The notes below the pieces were generated by a model. The model saw nothing but the letters and a program-made list of their open reading frames with translations, was not told the DNA's origin and ran no database searches. Shown in pieces: positions 12,534 to 24,050 of a DNA stretch of 64,000 nt. The translations under genes were made by a program, and so were the position numbers. Position 1 is the stretch's first letter. Every line of letters begins with the position of its first letter. The stretch is from Nissolia schottii (Eukaryota > Streptophyta > Magnoliopsida > Fabales > Fabaceae), in assembly GCA_003254905.1 (NCBI GenBank), contig QANU01100624.1, positions 376,180 through 440,179 of the forward strand. Direction: 5' to 3'.

Positions 12534-12890
12534 CTGTAAGACCTTGTTTGGTTTAGAGAAAAATTAGAGGAGAGAAAGAAATGGAAAGGAAGGAAATTAA
12601 TTTATTTTGTTTTCATATTAAAAAAAAATTAGAAAGAAAGAATAAATGGTGGAACTCATAAATTCTTTTTCTTTCTATAAGTGGGTGGAAAATGAAAGAA
12701 AAAATATTTTTGTTAATAATTTGTTGTTAGAATAACTTTTTATAATGTCATAAGGATAAAATTGTTATTTAATATAATTATTTTTATATTTTCTTTTCTC
12801 TCATCTAAACATATTTGTGAAAATATAAATTCACTCATTTTTTTTTAATTTCTTTCATTTATTGAACACACTCTAAGTGAAAGGATAATA
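12534..12890. mobile_element. Possible MITE (TTGTTTGGTTTAGAG family)
   Basis: The left end reads ACCTTGTTTGGTTTAGAG followed by A-rich GAGGAGAGAAAG sequence. The right part contains the complementary arrangement TTTTCTCTCATCTAAACA and ends GAACACACTCTAAG. A reversed relative of the GAGAAAAATTAGAGGAGAGG core occurs near 62655-62690. The inverted layout suggests a small non-autonomous DNA transposon, but its ends are too diverged to fix. Confidence 0.35.
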
Positions 12891-13884
12891 GTTAGTGAAC
12901 ATGGTTCAATTAAAGTCTTCTCTCCTTGACTAAAAGGAAAGAGTTTTTAGGACTTATCAGAGATGTAATTCTCTAAACATGTGCTCATGAGTTTAAACTT
13001 AAGCTTCATTGTATAAGAAAAAACACATTATTATAAAAAAAATTTGCTTATGATTTGTGTAAGTTTTATTTGGAGGAAAAGAAAAGAAAAGAAAAAAAAA
13101 GAATTGGTCATTTAATTGTACTTAAAATTTTTTAATTTAACATTTTAACTTATTTCCTTATTTGAGAGAATAATATGGAAAACTAAACAGAAGCAAAAAA
13201 AAATGAAAAAAGAAGCAACATATTGATATTTAATATTGTTCATGATCAAGCTCAAAACTTGTTTGGTCGTAATTAGGTTGTTAATTTTGATCACGTGTCT
13301 TTTTTTAAATTGAGTTTAATTCATGCTTTAAGTCGATGAAACTGAGCCCAAAATAAAATATTTCTTTAAAATTTATGTTCATTTTTTTAATAAAAAATGT
13401 TGTGATCAATTATAAGATTTTTACTCTTAATTCAGACATTTGACATAGTATAATATTAATTTTGTATCAATAGAATTTGTTTTAAGATGTGTATTAAAAA
13501 ATATTTATAAGATGTATTGAAGAAGTTTTCATACTTAAATATAGTTTATTACGCATAAAATTTTATTTACCATGTATAAAATACCTAATAATTTATAGGT
13601 AATCAAAATATGAGACTAAACATTAATTCAATCATTAATCAAATTATTATCAGATGAACTCAAAGAAATAATTCAATCATAGATCATAAATTCAAGAACA
13701 TAAACATCCACGTTGTCATCTCTATGCATAATAATAATAAACTACAGAACGTTCCTTCTGTTCTGTTTTCACAGAGAGCGCCAACAAAAACTCTGTAAAA
13801 GAAGCAATTCTCCATTGGTAGAGAGAGTGTGAGAAATCAAAAGTAGCCACTCGTTTTCTTCTTTCTTCTGTGTCCTCTACTACT
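12891..13884. other. Upstream region of the AVT1 gene, no other gene
   Basis: AT-rich sequence without a supported gene. It leads into the leader of the amino-acid transporter, which probably starts around 13.7-13.9 kb. Confidence 0.5.
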
Positions 13885-13921
13885 CTTCCCTCCCTCCCTC
13901 CCTCTCTCTCTCTCTCTCTCT
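13885..13921 (+). promoter_or_regulatory. Pyrimidine patch (CCCT/CT)n in the AVT1 leader
   Basis: TCCC repeats pass into a CT run, a typical plant core-promoter or leader pyrimidine patch, about 450 bp upstream of the start codon at 14374. An intron may lie within the leader. Confidence 0.5.
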
Positions 13922-14373
13922 TGTTTCTCAGTTTGTTTCTTTGAAAGGGAAAAGAAAAAACAGAGAAGAACAACAACAACAACAAAAGAAACGCTAAAAA
14001 GGTGCTACCCATGACTCCTTTCATCTAGTTTTTCTGGTTCCGAGGAATACCCTTTTCTGGTTTTTCTCTCTTTTTCTTTTTCAGCTTTGTATAACCAAAA
14101 TTCAACTAGTAATATATGATTTTGGGTTAAGAGTCTTGAAATAAAGAAGACAGCTTTCAAAATTAATCTCAACTCATTTATGCCACCGCCAATTAAGTTT
14201 CCACAAAACCCAACGTGTAGTTTCCCATTCTGGGTTCAATAATTGGCTTAAAGTTTCAACCTTGTGAATTGGGATTCCCCCTTCTGTTTTTGTTGATGTG
14301 TTCTTGACTTCTTGTTCTTGTGTGTCTTGAAATTCAGGGCCATTCTGTTTTTGTGTGTTGAAGGGAAGAGAAG

Positions 14374-17300
14374 ATGAACAACAACTCAGTTTCAGAGAAC
14401 AGTTTCTACATTGACAGTGATGAGGAGGAAGATGAGGAGAAAGAATTGAACAAGGGCGAAGGAGCTGCTGCTGATGGTGATGGAAACGATTCTGATTCCT
14501 CCAATTACTCAAATGAGAACCCCCCTCAGAGAAAACCTAGCTCCTACAACATCTCATGGCCTCAGAGTTACAGGTCAAACCACCACCGGAGATTTGTGCA
14601 TTTCTTGTGTATTTACATTTTTTGTGCACTTTTTCTGTTTATGGAAAGTTTCAAGAGAAATCATCTGGTTTATGAAAAGTTTGATTAGTTGTCATTTTCT
14701 TTTCTTCACTGTTTATTATAATCCGTGGAAAGTGATTTTGCCTTTTTAATGTGGATGTAAAAAGAATGTATTGTGAACTTTTTTCTGATTAGTTTCAGCT
14801 AAAAAGAAAGAAAGAAAGAACAAAAGAATCTACCCTTTTTCATGGTCAAGAAACTAAGCCAAAAAAGTTGAAAATTTTCAACAACCTTGAATTACGGCAA
14901 GTTTGGGTTTCCGTTGTGAAGGCTTAGAATTGGTTCTCAGTTGGTAGAAGTGACAATTTTTCCACTTCTGGTTCAGAGCCAGAACCGATTCTCAGATGCT
15001 CCACCGGTTTTTGAAGCACACACTTAGATTACTTCTTATTTGTTTTTCAACTGAAGGCTAATCAATTATTCTCTTGTAATTAATGTTTTCAGGCAGTCTA
15101 TGGATCTATACAGCAGTGTCCCATCACCGAATATTGGATTTCTGGGGACTCCTTCATTGTCAAGACTAAGCAGTTCTTTCCTTTCTACATCCCTAACAAG
15201 GAGGCACACCCCTGAGGCACTCCCTTCAGTGACAAAGCCTCTGATACAGGAAGCAGAAGACGAGCAACAGCGGCGCAGTTCTCACGCCTTGCTCCCCCCT
15301 CTTCCGTCTAGGAGGTCTTCTTCTATCAAGAAGGATTCCAAGGTTTCTCATGAGCTTCCAATTTCTAGGCACTGCTCTTATGGACAAGCTGTGCTTAATG
15401 GTGAGTGGTTGAAACTTGCTTTGCTATACAATCTGATATGTGGTTGGGATGGGATATCTATCATAAGGGATAAAGACAATGCTAAAACCCTCTCATATTG
15501 GTTCTCAATGAAAATATCATCCAACAAATTCGTTCCTGAAAAAAGAAAACCCTTGGCATGTTCTTAAGCATTAAAAATGTGGGTCAAATCGGTCCCTTTT
15601 ATGTAGTCCCTAAGAAATGTTTTTATCGGACATATTAATTACCAAAAAGATTAATTCGACCCACCATTTCAATGACTATTTTTAGATTTTTGGGGACGAA
15701 TTTGCATGCTATGTTTTCGATAGTGACCTCTTTGAGAGTTTTGTCTACAAAAATATAAAAAAATAAAAATAAAAATAAAGGTAAGGAGGGAGGGAACAAT
15801 ATTAGCAAAAGGAGGAGGAATTTTCCCGTATCTTTAAATATATACCCCCTTCTTTTCTTTTCCATTTTAATAAGAAAATTTCCACCTCCTTTATGGGGTC
15901 GAAGGAATTTTTCTAGATCCAACTAAAATTTGGATAAAAATAAAGAAGTTAAGAAAAATATTTCTTTGTGCAGTGCATCATCCCTTCTATGCATATATGA
16001 CATCTAGGGGTGTCAAAACGGGCGGGCCCGGCCCATTTAGGCCTGGTTCGTTAAGGCCCGCGGGCCTAAATGGGCCGGGCCAAAAATATGCATATTTTTT
16101 AAGTCCGGCTCGTTTATGATCGATCCGCAGGCCTAAACGGGTAGCCCGCCAGCCCATTTATTTTTTAAAAAATATTTAAAAATTTAAAAAAATTCAAAAA
16201 AGTCTAAAAAAAAAAATTCAAAAAATTCAAAAAAAATATTTAAAAATTATTTCTAAAAAATTCACGGGTAAAAGGGTCAGCCCGCGGGCCAAACGGGTCG
16301 GGCCTAAACGGGCCGGGCTTAAACGGGCCGAACCCATTTATGATCTCTTGTAAAGAGGCGATGATTGTCCATTATTGAAAATTTAGATAATGTGCAAAAT
16401 GCATTATAAAAGAAGCCAACAGGCTGGATAATATGCAGAAGAACATTGTCCCACATGTGGATAATTATGAAACATATCTGTTTTCTTCAAATTGTAATCT
16501 AAGAAGTCCAACAGCCACAAACTGAATCCTCTTACTGAAGGGACCACAAAAGCCAATAATGTTATCATCCCTGAAAACAAAAGTAACTGATTGACTGTTC
16601 ATATCACTATGTCAGCATCACTTGTTCATACCATTTCTGAGTTGAAAACATGATCTTATATTGAGTTTGAATTTGCACTAACTCTAATAACGTGCACATA
16701 GAAACACTTTCTCTTCAGTAATTTTGAGTTCTGCCTTTTATCTGAGCATCTTTATATTTGAGTATATTATAATTTGTGGCGACAATGGCTGCATTTATCT
16801 GAAACTACCTTGAAAACTGAAGGACAGAATTTATACTTTACATATTATCCAATCTTTGAATTTTTTTTTATTTCGTAGCTCTTTATCATCCTCACAAGAA
16901 CCAATCAAATGTATGTCTGAATTTTAACTGCTGTTAAGAATTTGGTTTAACTTTCAGTGTTTGTTTAGATTATTTTCTGCTTATCTTTCAGCATCAGGTG
17001 CAGTATTAAGAATAATTTGAAACAGAATTATCTTTATGAGAAAATTAAGATATGTTGATATTGGAGAACATGTATATGCACTTGGCAGCTTGACACAAAT
17101 GCAACATAAACCATGCAAATCTTATTTTGGATTTTGCAGGCATAAATGTCCTTTGTGGTGTAGGAATCCTTTCTACACCTTATGCTGCCAAAGAAGGTGG
17201 ATGGCTTGGGCTTTCTATCTTGTTCATTTTTGCAGTTATTTCCTTTTATACCGGGTTGCTTTTGCGTTCCTGCTTGGATAGTGAACCTGAGCTTGAGACA

Positions 17301-20300
17301 TACCCTGACATTGGCCAGGCTGCTTTTGGAACTACAGGACGTATTGCCATTTCAGTAAGTATTCCTTCTGATCTATTATTTGCAAACACCATGTATTAAT
17401 AATAACGGATAATTTTACTTACCTTACTGGTGACTTTGGAAAAATAACCAATAGTGGATACAGGATTCTTTTACCAGGTTCACCAGTAACATAACTGAAA
17501 TCCCAGTTATTGATCCATGATTCATGTGTCAAAATGTGTCTGCATAATTTATTTACTAATAACAGTATTCTATTTTAAAATAAGTAGCCTCTAATTAATG
17601 ATTCTTTTTTATTTTTTATTTTGTGTGGATACAGATAGTACTGTACGTGGAGTTATATGTAAGTACAGCTGCCTTCCCTCACCAACTTTCATTTGACATA
17701 GCTAAATAATATAATTATATAAGGATAAAATTCTGAATGGTTGACTCCATGGTTGCATCTGTTTCCTTTCAATGAGATTGGCCTTTCATCAGTCAAATGA
17801 TAAATCATAGTGCGTAGTTTGCCTTTGTTAAATGATTGGAAGTTTCCCATTAGGTATATCTGCATGTCATTGGGATTGCCTATTCCTGTTTTAATTTGAT
17901 CAAGTAGACCTGCATGATTTGTTCTGCACTCCTACAATTAGTTGGCATATTTTGAGATTGGTAGCCTGTCATCAAAATCGTTCCCAAGGTTGACAACATC
18001 GGTCAAAGTTCATCCCCAAGTTATGAAAAGTACCATATTTGTCCTTGAAGTTGCCAAAAGTCGATCAAATTAGCCCTTCAACATCAATCAAGTTAGTCCC
18101 CGCTCAAGGACTAATTTGATTAACTTTTAGCAATCTTAGGACGAATTTGGTACTTTCTATAGCTTGAGGACAAACTTGACAGATGCTGCCAACCTTGGGG
18201 AAGAATTTGAAGGTTTACTTACTCATAGCCTATCATATCATGTTCAATTGGGAGGATAGTGATCAATGTTATAGTTATCTATGTTTCAGTTGCCTATAGC
18301 TTTTCCATGTGTATATGTTGATTAAAACTATGTTGTGTTTGATACCAAGCACCGGTGGATCATGCAACTTACCATCACTTATTTTCAGATTTTTATTTTA
18401 TTTTATAGCTATTACTTTGCCTATTAATATTCCTTTATGCAGGCTTGTTGCATTGAATATATAATTTTGGAGGGCGACAACTTGTCTTCCTTATTTCCAA
18501 GTGCAAATTTAAATTTGGGTGGAATTGAATTGGATTCGCGTACTCTGTTTGCAATCATTACTGCCATTGCTGTTCTTCCTACAGTTATGCTACGAGACCT
18601 AAGCATTCTCAGTTACATCTCAGGTAAAACTTAATTTTTTTTCACGACTAATAATTATTAATAGTCCATTCCCTGATAAAGGCTTAAACCTTGGTCTCAT
18701 TTATTGGTTCTAATGTCATTTCTCAAAGCAAGTTTTGCCATTCTTCTTGGTATCATTTTTTGCACCTTCTTTGTGCAATCAGCTTCCTAGAGGTGACATT
18801 ATTTTCTTCTTACTTCTCTAAGTAAAACAATAAATTTTTATTAAAAGAAGAGAAAAAATCACGATTTTGGAGGATAAGGTGTTTTATAATTGTTAAAGAC
18901 AGAGAGCACAATAGGATAAGGCTATGTTGTTGTTAAAAGGAAATATTAAAATGTAAAATGCCATTTCCCTGGTCATTTGTCTTGTGTTTTACTCAACGCT
19001 GATGGATTTGTCTTGTGTTTTTGCATTCAGCAGTCACATATTGTTATCATTTGGAAAAAGCTATTGTAACCGTTTACCATGTTTGTTATAGCTGGTGGAG
19101 TCATTGCATCAGTTTTAGTGGTCATCTGCTTATTCTGGGTTGGCGTAGAGGATGTCGGCTTTCAAAGCAAAGGAACAACGCTCAATCTTGCGACCCTCCC
19201 TGTAGCTGTTGGTCTCTATGGTTACTGCTACTCTGGACATGCTGTGTTCCCAAACATTTATACATCCATGGCAAATCCAAATCAATTCCCTGCAATGCTC
19301 CTAGCATGGTAAACCAACGACTATCCTTAGCAATTCATATCTATGGTTTTGCAGCCACTGGTCCTTTCACGAGATTTTAGATCTCCTCAAGTCTTTTGCA
19401 ATTCGCGAGCATATTAAGAAAATATAATCATCTGTTCTATCATCTATGTCAACCTTAAGGCCAATGTAATCAAAGCAGGTCATCTAGCAGTTATAGGCAT
19501 GAATGTCTCTAGATATGAAATACATGTTGCATAGGAATTTTATTTTGTGCAATTGAATTTCTTCTTCTTAATCTATCTAATGCATTGTGTGATTTTTATT
19601 TGCCTCTGACAGTTTTGGTATCTGTACCGTACTGTATGCTGGAGCTGCTGTTATGGGATACACAATGTTTGGAGAAGCTATACTATCTCAATTCACTCTT
19701 AACATGCCCCAAGAATTGGTTGCCACCAAGATTGCTGTTTGGACTACGGTATACACACTCTACATTCTATTCTGGATCTTTTTTTTTAGTGGATTATATT
19801 AGAACATATCAAGCTTGATTAAGAAGTTGAGCCTTGAGATAACGGTGAAGTTACTGCCTTGTGACCTAGAGGTCACATGTTCTTGAAAACAGTCTCCCCA
19901 TTTCACAACGAAAGTTAAAATTCAGTCCGTGGTTACTGGACCCGGGAAGCTGATCAATAAATGAAGAGACGATGTTGATAGTTCAAGTGTTACCTGGTGC
20001 CAAGTCAGCTTGTTACTTTTTAATTTTCATATTCTTTTTAACAGTAAATGAAGAGAGTGTCAAAATGACTAGTGTTTCCTTTTTCTTTTTCTCTTTTTTG
20101 TTTTGTTTTGTTTTTTGGGGTAGGGGGTGGGGGAAGAGCTTAGCTATTTTATGCTCAATTATTTAAATCGTTCTCTATGTCTGCACATTATTAATATGCC
20201 ACTAACCAATTTAACTGCTGAGTGCTAACACTGTCATCTGTTGTACTTTTGCAGGTGGTTAATCCATTTACCAAATATCCTTTTTATATATGCCATATGA

Positions 20301-21403
20301 ATAAGTGTGTGCATGCATATAAAGTCATTTACCATAAAGAATGATTTGGTTTTGCATACTTTTTCATAGAGGCAGTATTAATAAATTTGAAATTTCTTCT
20401 ACTTTTTCACTAATAAGTGAGGTGAAGAAAGACAGAAATTCTGTGGTGAACAAAATATGCCTAAGAAATTCAACCATTCTTCTGCACCATCTCAGGAAGG
20501 AATGGTGCAAAATTAAGAATGTATGTAATTAGCAATTTAGCATCATGCTTCACTTCAATTTTAAAATTTATGTAACACTGGCAAGCCCTTCAAATTACAG
20601 TATTAGAATTTAGAACATGCATTTTATTATTCCCTTACGCTGAAGATGAAGAATTCTCCCTTTTCTTCCTTAACTAGTATCACGTATGCATTGACTATAT
20701 CTCCAGTGGCAATGAGTCTGGAGGAGTTGCTACCATCAAACCACGCCAAATCTTACCTATATGCCATCTTCATCAGAACAGGCCTGGTTGCTTCTACCCT
20801 CATTATCGGTCTCTCAGTTCCCTTTTTTGGTGAGTAAAATTTAATTTCTTTTCTGAATCTAGAACTATATATACTATAAACCAAATAGAAAAGAGAAGAA
20901 TGTGATTAGAAATTTAGAATTAATTGCATTACTTTCTTACTACAGTAAGTCATTTTAATGTTATAAAATTGCATTGTGTTATATCAAAAGCATCATCTAT
21001 CTACCTTTGTTGCAGGTCTGGTTATGTCATTGATTGGATCTTTACTCACAATGCTTGTTGTAAGTTCCCTTCGGTCGTGTTTGTTGTTTCTCCTAGCGTT
21101 GCTGACTGTGTAAGGTTATACTGATTATAGTTAACCTTGGTGACAGACTTTGATACTTCCGTGTGCTTGTTTCCTAAGAATTTTGCGGGGTAAGGTCACG
21201 CGATTACAGGTATGATCATTGCTGTTCCTGTTATTTCCATCTCGCTATTGTTAGCATATCACGCGATTAAGAATCTTCTCCGTTTTTTCCTGGCATGACT
21301 ACAGGCAGCACTTTGCATCACAATCATCTCAGTAGGTGTTGTATCATCTGTTTTTGGAACATACTCTGCACTCTCCGAGATTGTCAAGAGTTTGAGTGGA
21401 TGA
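14374..21403 (+). CDS. AVT1: AVT1-type vacuolar amino-acid transporter
   Basis: Twelve coding exons give 550 residues: 14374-14573, 15093-15400, 17140-17354, 17635-17658, 18443-18623, 19092-19308, 19613-19748, 20255-20274, 20684-20829, 21016-21059, 21147-21209, 21305-21403; all phases close. The protein belongs to the amino acid/auxin permease (AAAP) family, AVT1 group, which moves neutral amino acids across the tonoplast by proton antiport. Residues 1-170 are a hydrophilic, acidic and Ser-rich N-terminus (DSDEEEDEE). Membrane core landmarks are GINVLCGVGILSTPYA, the GWLGLSILFIFAVISFYTG helix, TLPVAVGLYGYCYSGHAVFP and GLVMSLIGSLLTMLV. The length matches Arabidopsis AVT1C/D-like proteins. Exon 4 is only 24 nt and exon 8 only 20 nt; the intron after exon 8 is AT-AC. 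The large introns hold transposon-derived sequence. Confidence 0.94.
15524..15712. mobile_element. Foldback element in AVT1 intron 2
   Basis: CAACAAATTCGTTCCTGAAA at the left and TTTTTGGGGACGAATTTGCA at the right are inverted relatives. Internal GTGGGTCAAATCGGTC and GATTAATTCGACCCACCA also pair. It belongs to the same AAATTCGTCCC-ended family as the hairpin at 17974-18209. Confidence 0.55.
16005..16345. mobile_element. hAT-type element remnant in AVT1 intron 2
   Basis: It starts TAGGGGTGTCAAAACGGGC, the terminus of a common plant hAT group, and has GGCCCGGCCC/GGGCCGGGC subterminal repeats on both sides of an A-rich centre. The right inverted terminus (GACACCCCTA) is absent, so the element is truncated. 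It is the same family as the complete insertion at 41640-41880. Confidence 0.65.
17974..18209. mobile_element. Long hairpin (foldback) element in AVT1 intron 4
   Basis: The left arm (about 17974-18095, starting AAATCGTTCCCAAGGTTG) and right arm (about 18106-18209, ending CCAACCTTGGGGAAGAATTT) pair over roughly 100 bp with scattered mismatches and a short loop. Inside the transcribed intron it would make one long stem. It is a plain non-autonomous DNA element with no coding capacity. Confidence 0.75.
19828..19955 (+). mobile_element. Au-like SINE fragment in AVT1 intron 7
   Basis: The stretch ACGGTGAAGTTACTGCC, TTGTGACCTAGAGGTCACAT, GTTCTTGAAAACAGTCTC matches the tRNA-related A-box/B-box head of the widespread plant Au SINE family as I remember it (AAGGTTGCTGCC, TTGTGACCTGGAGGTCAC, GGTTCAA, GGAAACAGCCTC). 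The downstream TGGACCCGGGAAGC resembles its body. B-box mutations suggest it is old. No clear target duplication was found. Confidence 0.6.
20275..20683 (+). other. U12-type AT-AC intron of AVT1
   Basis: The only junction restoring the conserved PFTKYALTISPVAMSLEE segment removes an intron beginning ATATCCTTTTT and ending CTAGTATCAC. The 5' end matches the minor-spliceosome consensus ATATCCTT. TTCCTTAAC (20666-20674) matches the U12 branch-site consensus, and its branch adenosine lies about 10-11 nt before the terminal AC. No GT donor sits at the required codon position. Splicing joins AA to G to form the Lys codon of TKY. Confidence 0.92.
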
Positions 21404-23599
21404 AGAAGAAGACTTGTGGATCATGTCCTGAGGCTATATTGTAGCGTCTATATTGATTGGTCACACACAATTTTGAGTCCTTTTTTTTCTTCTTTTATTT
21501 CCATATTTGGTTACGATTGTTTGTGGTTATTCTGGTTACTAGTTATCACAAGAAAGTTTTGGGCAAGTTTGAAGTATCGGCAGTGGCATCGTTTATTGGC
21601 AGAGAAACAATTAAGAATTTGTAAGGAGTGATTTGATAAATGAATTTAATAAAGATTCTTTTTTCTTTCTCTTTTTTTCCACTAGTAAGTACAGTATCTA
21701 ATGAAATGCGTCAGCATAGCGAGAGATAATACAATATCTGCACCCATTTCTTCAGTCTTTGCCTGTTCTTCTGGCTCTCTCTATCCATTTTTCAAATCAA
21801 GTTATGTTTGTTTCTTTGTTTAAAGGTACTATTTCTTTTTCAACGTAGCTGATATATCTTTTCAGTCAAGTTGGTTTCTTTCTACAAAAAGAGAGAGAAA
21901 AAAAAAAGATAGAGAAAAAAGAATTATAGAAAAAACTACATTAATTTTACGGCGAAAAAAAGAATGACAATAGCATTTTCTTATCTTATTTGAAAAATGA
22001 AATCAACATTATTGTTAATTTTTTTGTAAAATGTTGATTTTTTTCCTTCAATAGAGTTGATTTTTTTAAGTAGTGTTGGTTTCTTATTGTAAGAAAAGAG
22101 TATGTGAAATGAAGGAATGAGAATGGTGTAACAATGAGCAAACGGACTAAAAGAGAGAGACAATAAATGAATGACTATTTTTTTTATTTTATTTTATGTA
22201 GAATTCGCTTTTATTAAGTTGGCCATATATGTTTTTGTTCACCTAGCATTTCTTTAGTTTAACTTACTCTTTTGTTTTGAGTTAGCAAAGCTTCCATAGT
22301 ATCAAACTTTAAATTCTATGAGAATTTAAATCGACTTCTAACTAAATAAAATTGAGTTACAAGGAAGTTAATTTATAAAAAAAATTAATTTATTTTAAGA
22401 ATAACTTTTAAATTGGTTCATTTGAGTGATGTGACAAATTCTTTGTTTTATTGTGATAAATTTTCCTATCTTTAATTCATATATATCTAACATATCCTAG
22501 TTGCTTGATGATATACTCATCATGTATCAAAGTAATTGAAATGAGAATTTTTATCAATTATCTAATTAGAAGTTATGTATTGTCACTCGCTAGGCCCAAT
22601 AATCCAATTTATTAAAATAAATCAATAATAAAGTTACCTATATTCTACTTTATTATATTTTTGGTTTTACTCTTTTTCATTTTGGTAAAATTAGACATGT
22701 AATTTAGTTATATTTTTAAAAATGTGTTTAATCACATTTTTGTAGTGTGACTAAATGCAATTAAGTGTCCATCGTAGTCCACTTGATGTATTCTCTTGAA
22801 TATATGACGTGTATTTTAAAACTCACCAGTCCAACATAGTATAGATGTCATTTAGAAAAATAAAGATGGTTCAAGATCCTGTAATTTTAAAATGAAAATG
22901 AATGAGTTATATTTACCAATACCATCTTATCATTTATTAGACAACTAATGACCATATTAGCTCAAGCAAGAAGTAGTGTTTGTGAGTATATTTTTAGCCT
23001 AACTTATCTTTTTATAAGTGATTTGTACACTTATTAAAATTTGAAACTAAAATTGATGTGATAAATTTATATTTTAACAAGTGTACTTATGAAATAAGTA
23101 GATGATAAGGTAAATTTAAGAGTAAGACTCGAACATTTTTTTAATATGAGATGATCATGTAAATAAATAAGGAGATAATGTCCTCTCATCTTCATCTTGA
23201 AAATGAGAGAATCTTGAAGTAAAAAAAAAAAGTAAAAATAAACTTTTAAATTCATTTTCAAGTTATGATAATGATTATACTACTCTTAAAAAATTGTCAA
23301 AAGTCATTAAATTAATTCTTAATATAGATTAATTTCACCTATATCAAAGGACTAACTTGACCCTTCTTCAATGATCATGTTAATCACGCAATATTTGATT
23401 TGATGAGGGGATTTTTTTATTTTTTTTTTTGGGGATGTTGTGAATTTTGGAACCATGCACCTTATTAGAGACCATTTTGTCTCTTCCTTCTAATCTGTTA
23501 CTCAAAAATAAATCCTCATTACCCCCAAAAAAATAAATCCTAAGTAAATCCTAATAAAGCAAACAACTAAACAAAAGAACTCATTTTTAAAATAAAAAT
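21404..23599. other. AVT1 3' flank and gene-free AT-rich DNA
   Basis: The transporter 3' UTR probably ends within a few hundred bases of the stop. The rest is AT-rich with no supported gene. A weakly foldback-like stretch at 23280-23370 resembles the GTCAAAAGTC family found in AVT1 intron 4. Confidence 0.5.
22320..22475. repeat. Second copy of the dispersed ATTTAAATCGACTTC repeat
   Basis: GAATTTAAATCGACTTC, then GTTCATTTGAG and a T-rich tail ending TTTTCCTA, correspond in order to 646-775. The copies are clearly diverged. Confidence 0.5.
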
Positions 23600-24050
23600 A
23601 GTTATGTTAACATAATCATCAGGTGAGGAGCTTGATGGACGCAGAAAACAACATCAAAAACACAAACACACAAAAGCATTGGATTATTCTTCTCAATGGC
23701 CGCCATTGACTCAAATAATTTCCTTACATTTTCAGGAGGCACCACATCCATGAATATGCATCCACCTTGCACGTAAAAGATCTTCACTTGTTGCCATGGC
23801 CATGTGGCCTTGTGGAGCGTTCTCCCTCCTTTTGCGTAAAAGAGGAGATTTCAGATCTCAATTTAGCGGTACGAGAATATTGATCTTGAAATTTCGTGAC
23901 GATGTGGTCCCAAGTAGTGGCACTCTTACGTGGCAGAGATCGTAGCCAGCTTTTGGCTTTATCACGCAGTGAGAATGAGAATAGCCTCAGCCTTACACCA
24001 TCCTCACTTGCTTGCTTTGTGTATCGATGTGCATAAGGAATATGATTTCT
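23600..24050 (-). mobile_element. Fossil gag-like fragment of an LTR retroelement (Ty3/Gypsy type)
   Basis: The minus strand encodes sequence like a plant Retrotrans_gag domain (LRLFSFSLRDKAKSWLRSLP, then TTWDHIVTKFQDQYS) and further downstream gag-like sequence. Only part of gag is present, it is broken, and no LTRs, pol or flanking duplications were seen. It is an old relic. Confidence 0.6.

Noticed and set aside
13722-14024. 100-codon minus-strand frame upstream of AVT1
   Set aside because: It is antisense to the CT-rich leader of the transporter; Arg/Glu repeats come from the microsatellite.
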